Part shown: piece after piece, positions 14,159-33,985 of the stretch
Layout: each line of letters starts with the position of its first letter
Position numbering within the stretch: position 1 is the first letter of the stretch
DNA from: Wyeomyia smithii
Lineage: Eukaryota > Arthropoda > Insecta > Diptera > Culicidae
Length of the DNA stretch: 64,000 nt
Direction: 5' to 3'
NCBI RefSeq assembly: GCF_029784165.1
Contig: NC_073695.1
Coordinates: forward strand, 142,744,462-142,808,461
The notes under the pieces: generated by a model
Seen by the model: only the letters and a program-made list of their open reading frames with translations
What the model was told of the DNA's origin: nothing
Databases searched by the model: none
Made by a program: the position numbers and the translations under genes

Positions 14159-16505
14159 TCACTGTCGGAGTAGTGTGGCGGTTTCAACTTGTGTTTCTGT
14201 ACAGTTAACTGTTATACCATCTTCATTTAGGCTTTTAAGTTTGTGTAAGATCCCCGCGTATGCTGTGTTGAGGTTGTCCACATCAATACGGCGGTTCACT
14301 ATGTGTGGTGTACAGTAGATGTGACACATTTCTGAAAATGGTAGTGAAGCTGTGTGTTTCGATCTATCTATTATGCATGTATTCTCTAAGTCGAATCTGT
14401 GTTCTGTGTCGATGCAATGCTCAATGAGAGCGGTTTTCTCTCTTAGCTCGGATAACTGGTAGTTTGTCTGTGTGTCCGCACTTAGTATCTGGTTGAGTTT
14501 GTTTACGTTCGATGCATGTCTGTAGAGTCTGGTTTTTAATTTGTTTGAAGTAATTCCAATGTAGCTGCTGTTACAGCCGCTGCACGGAATTTTATAAATA
14601 ATGTTGCTGTTTTCGTTTTTATTTGTAGGATCCTTAACTTGACTGTGGAAGCTGTTCACAGTTTTGTTCAATTTCGTGGCGATGCAGATGTGCGGATAAT
14701 CCTTTTTGAACAGTTTAATGAGACGATCACTCAGTTTGGGGATGTAAAGGAGAGATCTGTAAGCAATGTCTGTGCTGGGTGTTATGCTGGTTGTGCTTAC
14801 TAAGGTGACCATATCCTGAAGGTTGTTTGCCGTGGATGGTGCATGGCTGGCTTTATGTAGTTGCTGAGAGGACGGCGGTGGGGCTGTTGGCTGTGGAGCT
14901 GTTGTGGGTGGAGGTGCTGGTGGTGGCAGTGTGATAGCTGAAGGATGGACAACTTCTTGTTGCCTAGAATGGTACAGGTTGATGAGCCGAGACACCAGGG
15001 TTCGTGGGTAGCTATTAGCCTGTAGGTGTTTGTGAATGATGGTGTTTACGTTTGTCGCCTCTGGATTAGATGTTAAAGAGGTAACGCGGTGAATAAAATT
15101 GTTGGCTACATTATTTTGTGTTTGTATTGATGGTAAGAATGGAAATTTAGCATTCTCCCAGATGAGATAGGTTTGCTATACCATTCGGTGAAAAGTGATT
15201 GATCCTCCTTTCGATTTATCAGCAAGTCCAGAAATGGTAGTTTGCGGTCTTGTTCTATTTCAATGGTGAACTGAATTCGGTCCTCCTGGCTGTTAAAGGT
15301 GTCTAGTACGGTGTCGATGGAATCTTTTGGGATGATGAGAAACAGATCGTCTACATATTTGCGTAGAATAGGGACTTCAAAGGGAACTATGCACTATGGA
15401 TGATTGATTCGAGTACTATATCGGCTAATATTGGGGACAAAGGAGAGCCCATAGCTGTTCCGTATGTCTGGTAATAAAATTTGTTGTCGTATCGAAAATA
15501 ACTTGCCTCCATACAAAATTCTACTATTTCCAAAAACAGCTCAAGGTGGATCTCGGTATTTATTTCGTGCCAGCGATCGGTGATGGTCTTGGTTACCAGT
15601 TTTCTCGGTACGTTCGTGAACAGAGAAACAACGTCGAGTGATACCATGATGTGATCTTCGGGGAGAATGAATGAATTTAGCTCATCGCATAATTTAAAGG
15701 AGCTAGCTGTGTTGAAAGTGCTGGTGAGGTGGGTGTTCAGTATGTTAGCCACAAATTTACATAGCTTGTAGGTCGGAGCGGAGTAGTTAGGCACAACAGG
15801 ACGTAAAGGGAGATTTGTCTTATGCGCTTTAGGTTGTCCATAAATTCTGGGACAAACAGCATTATAGGTTTTTAACCATTTGGCGGTCTTGGAGTCTATG
15901 AGTTTCCAGTTGAGTAGGGTGGTTACAAAATTGTTGTTTTTCCTTTGGATTTTTTCTGTGGGGTCTCTGGGCACGTTGCGGTATGTTGCTTGGTCATCGA
16001 CAAGGGCGCGTATTTTCTCATGGTATTCCTTAGCGTACATAATGACAGTGCGATTACCCTTGTCAGAGGACAGAACCAGGATTTCGGGATGAGCTTTCAG
16101 AAACTTAGCTGTTGTCTTCTGTGCTTCAGTACACCATCTGCCTATTGGTTCCAATGCATCAACCAGTGATCCAAAACCATGGATGTAGTTGAGAATAATG
16201 TTGGTAGCTCTGCACCGGTTACTATCCTGTATCCGTTTGTCTTGGTGCGACTGAATGATGGTTTCCAAATCGGACAAGACATGGAACAGAGGGTCTGTGA
16301 GAGATGGGTGACAGGTAACGCGAACTTTGGGCCGAGATTCAGTAATGCAGTGGTCTCTGGAGGCACTTGTACGTTGGTCGCGTTCGTTATAGCTTTCTCG
16401 TTGGTCTGTATGGTTGACAGAGAGTTCATACATTGAATAATGTTTTGTAGTTTGTTGGCGGTAGATTTATTTCTGTTGTTTAAATTGTTGTGGAATATAT
16501 ATTTT
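14159..16505 (-). pseudogene. Penelope RT-GIY-YIG gene, minus unit, frameshifted
   Basis: Same protein as the plus unit but with about 100 more N-terminal residues: LLNLGPKFALPVT near 16330, then LFHVLSDLETII after a frameshift near 16310. RT motifs include IYGQPKAHK, SLDVVSLFTNVP and GTAMGSPLSP (15387-16300). A 7-bp net deletion near 15387 (TGCATAGTTCCC against TGCATTAAGCCACCTTCCC in the plus unit) breaks the frame just before YVDD. A proline-rich linker and the GIY-YIG domain are in another frame at 14159-14995. The C-terminus keeps about 30 residues that the plus unit has lost. Confidence 0.85.
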
Positions 16506-16507
16506 GG

Positions 16508-18454
16508 ATGGTTGATGCATTGGAACCAATAGGCAGATGGTGTACTGAAGCACAGAAGACAACAGCTAAGTTCCTGAAAGCTCATCCCGAAATCCTGGTT
16601 CTGTCCTCTGACAAGGGTAATCGCACTGTCATTATGTACGCTAAGGAATACCATGAGAAAATACGCGCCCTTGTCGATGACCAAGCAACATACCGCAACG
16701 TGCCCAGAGACCCCACAGAAAAAATCCAAAGGAAAAACAACAATTTTGTAACCACCCTACTCAACTGGAAACTCATAGACTCCAAGACCGCCAAATGGTT
16801 AAAAACCTATAATGCTGTTTGTCCCAGAATTTATGGACAACCTAAAGCGCATAAGACAAATCTCCCTTTACGTCCTGTTGTGCCTAACTACTCCGCTCCG
16901 ACCTACAAGCTATGTAAATTTGTGGCTAACATACTGAACACCCACCTCACCAGCACTTTCAACACAGCTAGCTCCTTTAAATTATGCGATGAGCTAAATT
17001 CATTCATTCTCCCCGAAGATCACATCATGGTATCACTCGACGTTGTTTCTCTGTTCACGAACGTACCGAGAAAACTGGTAACCAAGACCATCACCAATCG
17101 CTGGCACGAAATAAATACCGAGATCCACCTTGAGCTGTTTTTGGAAATAGTAGAATTTTGTATGGAGGCAAGTTATTTTCGATACGACAACAAATTTTAT
17201 TACCAGACATACGGAACAGCTATGGGCTCTCCTTTGTCCCCAATATTAGCTGATATAGTATTCGAATCAATCATCCATAGTGCATTAAGCCACCTTCCCT
17301 TTGAAGTCCCTATTCTACGCAAATATGTAGACGATCTGTTTCTCATCATCCCAAAAGATTCCATCGACACCGTACTAGACACCTTCAACAGCCAGGAGGA
17401 CCGAATTCAGTTCACCATTGAAATAGAACAAGACCGCAAACTACCATTTCTGGACTTGCTGATAAATCGACAGGAGGATCAATCACTTTTCACCGAATGG
17501 TATAGCAAACCTATCAAATCTGGAAGAATGCTAAATTTCCATTCTTACCATCAATACAAACACAAAATTAATGTAGCCAACAATTTTATTCACCGCGTTA
17601 CCTCTTTAACATCTAATCCAGAGGCGATAAACGTAAACACCATCATTCTCAAACACCTACAGGCTAATAGCTACCCACGAACCCTGGTGTCTCGGCTCAT
17701 CAACCTGTACCATTCTAGGCAACAAGAAGTTGTCCATCCTTCAGCTATCACACTGCCACCACCAGCACCTCCACCCACAACAGCTCCACAGCCAACAGCC
17801 CCACCGCCGTCCTCTCAGCAACCACATAAAGCCAGCAATGCACCATCCACGGCAAACAACCTTCAGGATATGGTCACCTTAGCAAGCACAACCAGCATAA
17901 CACCCAGCACAGACATTGCTTACAGATCTCTCCTTTACATCCCCAAACTGAGTGATCGTCTCATTAAACTGTTCAAAAAGGATTATCCGCACATCTGCAT
18001 CGCCACAAAATTGAACAAAACTGTGAACAGCTTCCACAGTCAAGTTAAGGATCCTACAAATAAAAACGAAAACAGCAACATTATTTATAAAATTCCGTGC
18101 AGCGGCTGTAACAGCAGCTACATTGGAATGACTTCAAACAAATTAAAAACCAGACTCTACGGACATGCATCGAACGTAAACAAACTCAACCAGATACAAA
18201 GTGCGGACACACAGACAATCTACCAGTTATCCGAGCGAAGAGAGAAAACCGCTCTCATTGAGCATTGCATCGACACAGAACACAGATTCGACTTAGAGAA
18301 TACATGCATAATAGATAGATCGAAACACACAGCTTCACTACCATTTTTAGAAATGTGTCACATCTACTGTACACCACACATAGTGAACCGCCGTATTGAT
18401 GTGGACAACCTCAACACAGCATACGCGGGGATCTTACACAAACTTAAAGCCTAA
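16508..18454 (+). CDS. Penelope-like reverse transcriptase with GIY-YIG endonuclease, N-terminally truncated
   Basis: A long uninterrupted frame, 648 codons from the ATG at 16508. RT motifs, numbered in the 654-residue open frame: YGQPKAHK (115-122), SLDVVSLFTNVP (182-193), GTAMGSPLSP (242-251) and YVDDLF (279-284). A Pro-rich linker lies at about 417-445. The GIY-YIG nuclease begins at IYKIPC (532-537) and has YIG at 544-546 and Arg555. RT copies element RNA; the GIY-YIG domain nicks the target. The head-to-head junction removes the first about 100 residues seen in the minus unit, and loss of one A near 18447 ends the protein about 30 residues early. Probably inactive, although all visible catalytic motifs are present. 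Confidence 0.85.
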   Translation: MVDALEPIGRWCTEAQKTTAKFLKAHPEILVLSSDKGNRTVIMYAKEYHEKIRALVDDQATYRNVPRDPTEKIQRKNNNFVTTLLNWKLIDSKTAKWLKTYNAVCPRIYGQPKAHKTNLPLRPVVPNYSAPTYKLCKFVANILNTHLTSTFNTASSFKLCDELNSFILPEDHIMVSLDVVSLFTNVPRKLVTKTITNRWHEINTEIHLELFLEIVEFCMEASYFRYDNKFYYQTYGTAMGSPLSPILADIVFESIIHSALSHLPFEVPILRKYVDDLFLIIPKDSIDTVLDTFNSQEDRIQFTIEIEQDRKLPFLDLLINRQEDQSLFTEWYSKPIKSGRMLNFHSYHQYKHKINVANNFIHRVTSLTSNPEAINVNTIILKHLQANSYPRTLVSRLINLYHSRQQEVVHPSAITLPPPAPPPTTAPQPTAPPPSSQQPHKASNAPSTANNLQDMVTLASTTSITPSTDIAYRSLLYIPKLSDRLIKLFKKDYPHICIATKLNKTVNSFHSQVKDPTNKNENSNIIYKIPCSGCNSSYIGMTSNKLKTRLYGHASNVNKLNQIQSADTQTIYQLSERREKTALIEHCIDTEHRFDLENTCIIDRSKHTASLPFLEMCHIYCTPHIVNRRIDVDNLNTAYAGILHKLKA

Positions 18455-18770
18455 ATGAAGATGGTATAACAGTTAACTGAACAGAAACACAAGTTGAAAC
18501 CGCCACACTACTCCGACAGTGAAAATAAATTCCTCCCACCACCAAACTTATAAACGTAAGCATTAAAGTGTATTTCGATGTTTAGGCTAGTTTTTTCATG
18601 TTGTTTCAGTTTGTTTAGATTGTCCAATGATAAAAATTTTTTAAAATTAGTGACTAGTGAACTTTAAATGCAACCACCTGACGTAGTCCGATAATCATCA
18701 TTGTAAGTCGAGGGAAAAAGTTTTGTAAGATGCAAAGTTATTAATAAATTACTCCTTTGAACAGTTTCCC

Positions 18771-18798
18771 CTGATGAAGGCACCAATAAGTGCTGAAA
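18771..18798 (+). ncRNA. Hammerhead-ribozyme-like core, Penelope plus unit
   Basis: CTGATGA (18771-18777), stem-loop GGCAC-CAATAA-GTGCT, then GAAA (18795-18798), followed by CGTTGGGACGAA. It is identical by eye to the core at the other end of the composite. Confidence 0.5.
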
Positions 18799-18914
18799 CG
18801 TTGGGACGAATGACAATTACTTCGTTCTAAATTCTGAGATGAATGACTGCTAAGCCGAAATCCCAATTCTTGATACCATCTACAGTCGAACTCTCCCACC
18901 CAACTTTTCTTGAT

Positions 18915-19572
<658 letters not shown>

Positions 19573-19856
19573 TAGAGTGGCCGCATTTTATATGGCCGTT
19601 TTTGAAACTATCGATCTTAATGAGCGCCGGGCTGATAAAGTTTCCTTTCGACCTCCACAATAAGCCACGAAAATTTGAAGTTGATCGGAGTTTATTTAAT
19701 GGACCCACAAAGCGCTCAAAGTTTGGAAATCGATTTATATGGAAAATTGGACGGTTTTTCTCATTTTCAAACATATATTTCTAGAAAGCGAATTCAAATA
19801 CACTCATATTTTTATAAAATAGTTATGTTATTATCCTAATCTAAGTACAAGGAGGT

Positions 19857-22545
19857 CTATGAATTTTTGTGTTCATTGACCAGTGCTGATTTTGAATGAG
19901 AATGATATTTTTTTCGGTAAGACTCAACAACTTGCAATATGAACTGGAGTTCATCTTCATTATGCGTTAAAACACGGTTATAATCTTTTATAAATTTAAC
20001 ACCACGCTCTGCGGCGTCGTTTACAACAAGTAATTTTTGACAGAAGTCCGACGCAATCTGGTATTCTTCAATATTTTTCCATTCGGCTGGATCACGATCG
20101 AAAAAATCAGTATTGAGTTCAAAACTCGAAAAAAAAGCTTTTGTTTTATATGAAACAAAATGGGATAAATCACATTCCAGTAACTGTTCAGGATTTGGAT
20201 GCTTGCGATATTCTACAAAAGCTACTAAAGGATCCTTCGCTTTCAGTTGCTTAATCATTTTTCGTTTGATTTCGAGCGGGACGTCTGGATCTAAGAAAGC
20301 CAATCCAACTAATTCTGGGCTTAAATACCACAAGTGATTCCTCATCTTCTCAATTATAGCGTTTGAAACGACTTCATCAAATTCGACGTATGCGAATGAA
20401 TCACGTAGAAAATCCATATCTTGATTAGGACATTTAATAGCATTCGTGCATCCGAACCAAACCCTAATGTAAAGTTTGACTACAAAAATTGAAATGTCTC
20501 GAATGCAATTTAGCTCTTTCGTGGTCAATTCAAATTGAGATCGAAACAAATACATTTTCAGGCAATAGATGTTTTTTGACATGAATCTCGCGTGTGACGT
20601 AGCACCACATGAGTGAAATGGAGCCGCTTTACCACCAAGAAATGTGAATACCAACTCCAAAAGTTCTTTATAATCGCCACGAATTTGATTGCGTTTGAGC
20701 TGGTTTTGGCAAAACTGCTTGATTTGATCGATATCTTCATAGGACATTTTTGAGCGAACTATTGGATCATTGAGGCTGTCAATAAATTGGTTCTGCTCGA
20801 TTCCAGGCCAAGCTTTCGCAAAACGGTTGAATATCAGGGTTTCGGGACCGCTGCTTTTGCCATATTTCTTCTCGAAAACACTTTTGCATACAATTTCATA
20901 TATATGATGACGACAAGCAAAGTGAGTCAGTTTCCGACCGAGCAAATTACTCAAAAGAACACAAGCACCTTTGTTCAAGCTAGTGTTTGTGGAAGTGGTA
21001 TCGAAGCTTGCTGCTACAATCTTGTCAGAAATATTCCAATCCACAAGCGTTTCATAAACTGCTTCGGCGATATTTTTGCCGGTACCCGAATCAATTTTAG
21101 GTGCTCCCAAAAACTTTGCTGTCCCGTCGTAACTCACAAGAACTGCTATTCGTTCAACGTGAGATCTACCGACCAAATCGGTTAAAATTTTACCGTCCCA
21201 ATGAATCACCAAACGATCGCTAGTGCTGATCTGTTTTACACGAAAAAAAAACAATAAAAAAAAAAAAATCTATCAAACAGGTTAATCAAAATTCATGAAT
21301 ATTACGTTGTAAATGAAGTCGGATTTTGCTTCAACAATTCGATTGTGACGGTTCTCTTCACGCTTTCGTTGCAATGATGTTCGATTCAGAGTATAATCAC
21401 GGGATGGTAACTTCAACCCCTCCAACGCTGCCATCAAAATATGCATCGCATCTCTGTCCGATACCTGATATCAAAACAAAAGAAGTATGAAAACGAATCA
21501 ACGAGTCACTATTTCATTTGTTTCACCTTTGCTTTATCAAGTGCAGAACATAAACGTGGTGCTATCCATTGTTGTTTTCTAGTAAAACGCCTTTCCTGTG
21601 ATATAGGCGCATCAATTTCACCGTCGTATATTTCAGGAGCATCAGAAACACTTCCCGTGTCTTCATTTGCGTTATGATCTGAATACGATATAAAAAATAT
21701 GGTATTTTTTCCATTCAGATTACATCACCTACCAATTTTTCGACGTGTTGATGTTTTTTCATTCTTCAACCGATCATCTTCCTTCTTTTGTCGCGCTTCT
21801 TCTTTCCTTCTGCTCAATTCTGATCTATTTTCCCTAGCGGTTAATACAGCGTCAACTCCCAGCATTGATCCAGGTCGCCCTTTCTGTCGCTGTTTTTCAA
21901 GAAAATCACGATCTTCTTTATTGTGCATGATGGTCAACGCATCGGCTCTCGCAATATCAAAAAGATCGTCTAGATCGTTTATAAACGCATCATATGTTTG
22001 CTTCAAAGTTGCTCCCATTTCATCCACACTCTTNNNNNNNNNNNNNNNNNNNNNNNNNNNNNNNNNNNNNNNNNNNNNNNNNNNNNNNNNNNNNNNNNNN
22101 NNNNNNNNNNNNNNNNNNNNNNNNNNNNNNNNNNNNNNNNNNNNNNNNNNNNNNNNNNNNNNNNNNNNNNNNNNNNNNNNNNNNNNNNNNNNNNNNNNNN
22201 NNNNNNNNNNNNNNNNNNNNNNNNNNNNNNNNNNNNNNNNNNNNNNNNNNNNNNNNNNNNNNNNNNNNNNNNNNNNNNNNNNNNNNNNNNNNNNNNNNNN
22301 NNNNNNNNNNNNNNNNNNNNNNNNNNNNNNNNNNNNNNNNNNNNNNNNNNNNNNNNNNNNNNNNNNNNNNNNNNNNNNNNNNNNNNNNNNNNNNNNNNNN
22401 NNNNNNNNNNNNNNNNNNNNNNNNNNNNNNNNNNNNNNNNNNNNNNNNNNNNNNNNNNNNNNNNNNNNNNNNNNNNNNNNNNNNNNNNNNNNNNNNNNNN
22501 NNNNNNNNNNNNNNNNNNNNNNNNNNNNNNNNNTGTTTCAGCCAT
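19857..22545 (-). CDS. Putative hAT-like transposase, four exons (left arm, interrupted by assembly gap)
   Basis: Exons on the minus strand: 22545-21733 (contains the N gap), 21678-21527, 21464-21306 and 21230-19857, with GT-AG introns of 54, 62 and 75 bp. The large last exon has an RNase H-like pattern: IHWDGK, SFDTTSTNTS, then ACRHH (a CxxH-like hAT motif), GATSHARFMSKNIYCLKMYLF, and NDAAERGVKF near the C-terminus, whose Glu could be the last catalytic residue. The N-terminal exon has a charged helical tail (SELSRRKEEARQKKEDDR). The protein would excise and insert the element. I recognise the family only as widespread uncharacterised insect proteins; hAT assignment rests on the CxxH and the termini. 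The left copy keeps its natural C-terminus (SALVNEHKNS). Confidence 0.6.
22034..22533. other. Assembly gap of 500 N
   Basis: The gap falls in the first transposase exon. The corresponding right-arm interval is 26284-26583, exactly 300 bp, so 500 is a placeholder length. Confidence 0.99.
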
Positions 22546-29248
<6,703 letters not shown>

Positions 29249-29976
29249 CAAGTAATCAAGTATATGCAATTCTAGGAACGGCGCAATTCGTGATGCATAC
29301 TAAATCCAAACGAAAACAACATGTGCTCTGCTTGGCAAAACCGTTTATTTTAAACGATAAAAAATTTTGTTAAATTTATCTTCATTTCGTCGTCATTTTT
29401 ATGAATGTTTCAGTGGACACTATAAATGCCGAGTCATTGATCTGAAATAATTATAACGTACACATCGACAAATGCCTCCTACTTGACGAAAATTCCATCG
29501 AATGCAAGTTTACAACAACAACAAAACTAATGAGCCTTTGGTAGTGTGATTGTGATTGCAGATGTGAATCTAGAACTCGGCTCCGGTTTTAATTGTTTCT
29601 ATGGCCACCAGGAGCCACGGTGGAATCTATTCCGGAAGGACCACTTCGAAAGCATATTACCAAAATACCCAAAACCATACAAATGACCTGTTAAAGTTAT
29701 TTTATGTATCTTGAACCAATAATTAGATTTTGTCCAAATATTCATGAATTTTCTCAGTTTCCGGAATAACGGAATCCCGGGAATGAGAGAATTCTTGGGC
29801 ACCGCTGACGCTAATTTGAAAGTAGATAGGTTACTGGATCTTTTGATGCCATCGAAATCAAATTAAAATCACAACAGATATAAGAATTTCGAGCACAAAA
29901 CTGTGAAAGTCATTGTTTCGTATCCGAAGAATTTAATCCCAGTCCCATATACAAGGCATTCTTGAGAATTCTTTCG
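29249..29976. other. Non-coding sequence, nothing recognised
   Basis: No open frame with familiar motifs. A 67-codon minus frame at 29599-29802 looks incidental. Confidence 0.4.
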
Positions 29977-30359
29977 TCAGGATTACTTTTTTTTTCTTCA
30001 CATAACATTTATTTGACACGGCACAAATACAATTTAATGTTTAACGGCGCCAATTATATCTGATGACTTAAAAAGTAAAGCAAATTTTTTATCCTCGCTG
30101 CCGACTACGAGCTGAAATTAAGTCTAACTTAAAACTAGCATGGATTTTCCAATCAGTGTTTTGTTGTTCAGTGGTCGTCTGATAATCGTCAAATGGCATG
30201 TATGGATTCGTTCTGCTGAGCCACGATGTCGTGAGTTGGGACAGAGGCTTGTAATCCTTGGGTCCTGGTTCTATTGTGCGGGGTCTGGTTGCTAGTTTTG
30301 TGCTTAAGGTTCAAACGTGTTCTTGTCGTTTTGTTGGGTGTAGACGGAGGGGAACGGGA

Positions 30360-33300
30360 CTAGGCTGGGGCGTGGATGGATTTCAGGAAAACGTATATAA
30401 GGGTCATGTAGGGTAGGTCACGGCTCACCAAGACATCACGAACAGGAACAGCTGGTCGTCTACCTCCGGCCTGAAGGGAAGCTACAAGCTTAGACCTGGC
30501 GTCACGGTGAACAGGGCATGACCAGACAACGTGCTCTATGTCGTGATAGTGGTTGGACATAAGCCGAGACATCACGCAAATGAAATCTCGACCTACATCC
30601 AACCCCCTGATCCACGGGTTCGTCGATAGCTTGGGAATTATGTAATGTAACCACCTTCCCAGTTCCCCTTTAGTCCATGAATTTTGCCAACTGATGATCG
30701 TATTCTGACGTACAAATGCGAAAAATTCATTGTAAGCAATTGGTCTTTCATAAATATCGCCGTTTATTGCGCCCACCTTAGCCAAAGAGTCCGATTTCTC
30801 ATTGCCCGGTATCGAGCAGTGAGAAGGGACCCACGCTAAGGTAATCTGAAACGATTTTTCGGATAAAGCACTCAAATGTTCCCGTATTTTCCCCAGGAAA
30901 TACGGAGAGTGCTTAACACCTTTCATCGATCTGAGAGCCTCAATAGAACTGAGACTGTCCGTAAAGATGAAATAATGGTCCGTGGGCATTTTTTCGATAA
31001 TCCCTAGGATGTACTGAATTGCAGCTAATTCTGCGACGTAAACAGAAGCAGGAGCATCGAGCTTATAGGAGACGGCTAAATGATTATTGAAAATACCGAA
31101 GCCAGTGGACCCATCCAGAAGTGATCCGTCAGTGTAGAACGATGTCGCAGTTGATGTTTCGATATTTGTTGGAAAAAAATTTGTGGATCTGCTGCACGCG
31201 TAAATGATCCGGGATTCCACGGATTTCTTCTATCATGGATGTATCGAAAAACACAGTAGAATCAGAAGTAATTAATAAGTTGACACGATTTGAAATATTC
31301 GAAGAAGGGTTAATATTCTGAGACATGTGATTGAAATACAATGTCATAAAACGGGTTTGAGAACTGAGTTCGATTAACCTTTCAAAATTTCCATCACAGG
31401 ACGGTTCAAGACCTCACATTTGATAAGAATACGAGAAGACAGGCTCCAGAAGCGGTTTTTCAATGGTAGTACTCCAGCTAAGACCTCCAGACTCATCGTA
31501 TGGGTCGACTACATGCAACCTGAGGCGATACGCAAACAACGATATTGTATTCGCTCCAGTTTGATCAAATGTGTGTTTGCTGCGGAGCGGAAGCAGAAAC
31601 ACCCGTATTCAATAACAGACAATATCGTTGTTTGGTAAAGCCTTATAAGGTCTCCTGGATGGGCTCCCCACCATTGTCCGGTTATTGTACGACGAAAATT
31701 CACTCTTTGTTGACTTTTTTTCATCAGATACCTCACGTGACAACCCCAGGTGCCTTTAGAGTCGAACCAGACACCAAGATATTTGTGTACCAAAACCTGA
31801 GAAAGCGTTTTACCCATTAATTGTGTTTGAAGCTGAGCAGGTTCATGCTTCCTAGAAAAAACTATTATCTCAGTCTTCTCCGGAGAGAATTCGATACCTA
31901 GCTGTAAAGCCCAAGCAGACAAATTGTCCAAGGTATCTTGCAATGGTCCTTGCAAATCGGCAGCTTTTGCTCCTGTAACAGAGATTACACTGTCGTCTGC
32001 AAGTTGTCTTATCGTGCATGAATTTGCCAGACATTCGTCGATGTCATTTACATAAAAATTTTAAAGAAGGGGGCTTGAACATGAGCCCTGGGGAAGACCC
32101 ATGTAGCTAATGCGGAAAGTTGCCAAATCGCCGTGCGTAAAATGCATGTGCTTTTCGCACAACAAATTGTGCAAAAAATTGTTCAAAATTGGAGAAAATC
32201 CTTGTCGGTGAAGTTTGCCCGAAAGAATGTCAATAGAGATGGAATCAAAAGCCCCTTAATGTCCAAGAACGCAGACGCCATTTGTTCTTTGCGAGCATAC
32301 GCCAGCTGAATATCTGTTGAAAGCAACGCAAGACAATCATTCGTCCCTTTGGCACGGCGGAAGCCAAATTGAGTATCTGATAGTAGACCATTTGATTCGA
32401 CCCAGTGGTCTAAGCGACGGAGTATCATTTTTTCCATCAATTTCCGGATACAGGATAGCATTGCAATCGGCCTATAAGAGTTGTGATCAGAAGCTGGTTT
32501 CCCTGGTTTTTGGATGGCGATCACCTTTACTTGCCTCCAATCCTGCGGTACAATGTTTTGCTCCAGGAACTTATTGAACAAGCTCAACAAGCGCCTCTTC
32601 GCATTGCCGGGTAGATTCTTCAACAAGTTGAATTTGATTCTATCTAACCCAGGCGCATTGTTTTTACAGGATAGGAGGGCAACTGAAAATTCTGCCATCG
32701 TGAAAGGTGATTCTATCGCGTCGTGGCCCGGAGACGCATCGCAAACAATATTTTGCTCAGGAACAGAATCCAGACATACTTTCCTGGCGAAATCAAATAT
32801 CCACCGACTTGAAGACTCCTCGCTTTCGTTGACCGTTACGCGATTTCGCATTCTTCGAGCTGTGTTCCAAAGAGTGCTCATCGATGTCTCCCTCGACGTC
32901 TCGTTCACGAACCGACGACAATATCCGCGTTTCTTTGCTTTAGCCAAGCTTTTAAGCTTGGTATCAAGCTCCGAATACCGTATATAGTCGCCTCCCTTCT
33001 GGAAGGCCAAAAACGCGTCGGATCTTTGCGTGTAAACATCGAGGCACTCTTGGTCCCACCACGGAGTGGGAGGTCTTTCTTTGATCGTTACGCCGGGATA
33101 TTTCTTCGTTTGGGCTTGCAACGCGGCGTCGAGAATCAAGCCCGCGAGGAGGTTGTATTCTTCAAGTGGTGGATGATGTTGAATCGACTCGACCGCTTTT
33201 GAAATCATTTCCTCGTATAACTTCCAATCGACATTCCGTGTGAGGTCATACGGAATGTCAATTGGTCACATGTGAGTAGACCTGTTTGTAATCGAAATAA

Positions 33301-33985
33301 GAATAGGCAAATGGTCGCTACCGTGGAGATCGAGGATTACCTTCCATGTGCAATCCAACCGTAGCGACGTCGAACATAAAGAGAGATCCAAAGCGCTTGG
33401 GCGCGCTGGAGGTTTTGGGACACGTGTCATTTCACCGTTGTTTAAAATAGTCATGTCGAAGTCATCGCAAAGGTAATAGATCAAAGAGGAGCAGTTATCA
33501 TTGTAAGGGAAACCCCAAGCCACACCATGAGAGTTGAAATCTCCCAAAATCAAACGTGGCGAGGGAAGAAGTTCTATTAAATCAAAGAGCAGCCGTTGCC
33601 CAACCTGTGCTCTGGGGGAAATATATATTGAGGCAATACAAAGCTCTTTACCTTGTAATGTCATTTGACATGCGACGACTACGATGCCTGGAATCGAGGG
33701 GGGGTTAATACAATAGAAAAAATAGCACTTTTTAATCCCTAGAAGTACTCCTCCATATGGGGTGTCTCGATCAAGGCGAATAATATTAAAATCATGGAAG
33801 TTAAAATCAGTATTCGAAGTAAGCCAAGTTTCGCAAAGGGAAAATGCATCGCATTTGTTTTTATTTATCAAAACGTTGAATGAATCGATTTTTGGTAAAA
33901 TACTTCTGCAATTCCACTGTAAAACAGAGACAGAATCCTTCAAATTAGCAGATGAATTAGCCATCGAAGGATACGATCGCTGCAA
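30360..33985 (-). pseudogene. I-like ORF2 (endonuclease, RT, RNase H), copy A
   Basis: Endonuclease 33985-33266: LQWNCRSI, CETWLTS, GDFNSHG, LDLSLCS, GSDHLPI. An in-frame TGA at about 33266 replaces a codon that is CGA in copy B, a CpG-type change; the same frame then continues to 32183 with APGLDRIKFNLLK, KPGKPASDHNSYRPIAM and FGFRRAKGTNDCL. RT motif A is frameshifted at LDIKG near 32255. LADDS follows in another frame. RNase H (31140-30700) has YTDGS, AELAAIQ, TDSLSS and GNEKSDSLAK. A 63-bp in-frame deletion after MSNHY removes the CACGEG half of a C-terminal zinc motif. Not active. Confidence 0.85.

Larger units (their letters stand above)
13811..18901. mobile_element. Penelope-like element, two head-to-head units, 13-bp TSD
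   Basis: AACTTTTCTTGAT is duplicated at 13798-13810 and 18902-18914, inside the 5' UTR of LINE-3. The uninterrupted UTR is seen near 23630 and 25210. The insert has one unit on the minus strand (about 13811-16507) and one on the plus strand (about 16508-18901), joined at their 5' ends. The outer ends are inverted copies starting ATCAAGAATTGGGATTTCGG; the right end has about 27 extra bases (accatctacagtcgaactct...) before the TSD. Penelope-like elements encode RT plus a GIY-YIG endonuclease and are known for tandem or inverted partial units, so this is an extreme case of a known habit. Confidence 0.85.

Noticed and set aside
15880..16169. Plus-strand frames inside the minus Penelope unit, and minus-strand frames inside the plus unit (16582-16794)
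   Set aside because: Antisense shadows of the RT gene; the same shadow occurs in both units because they are inverted copies.
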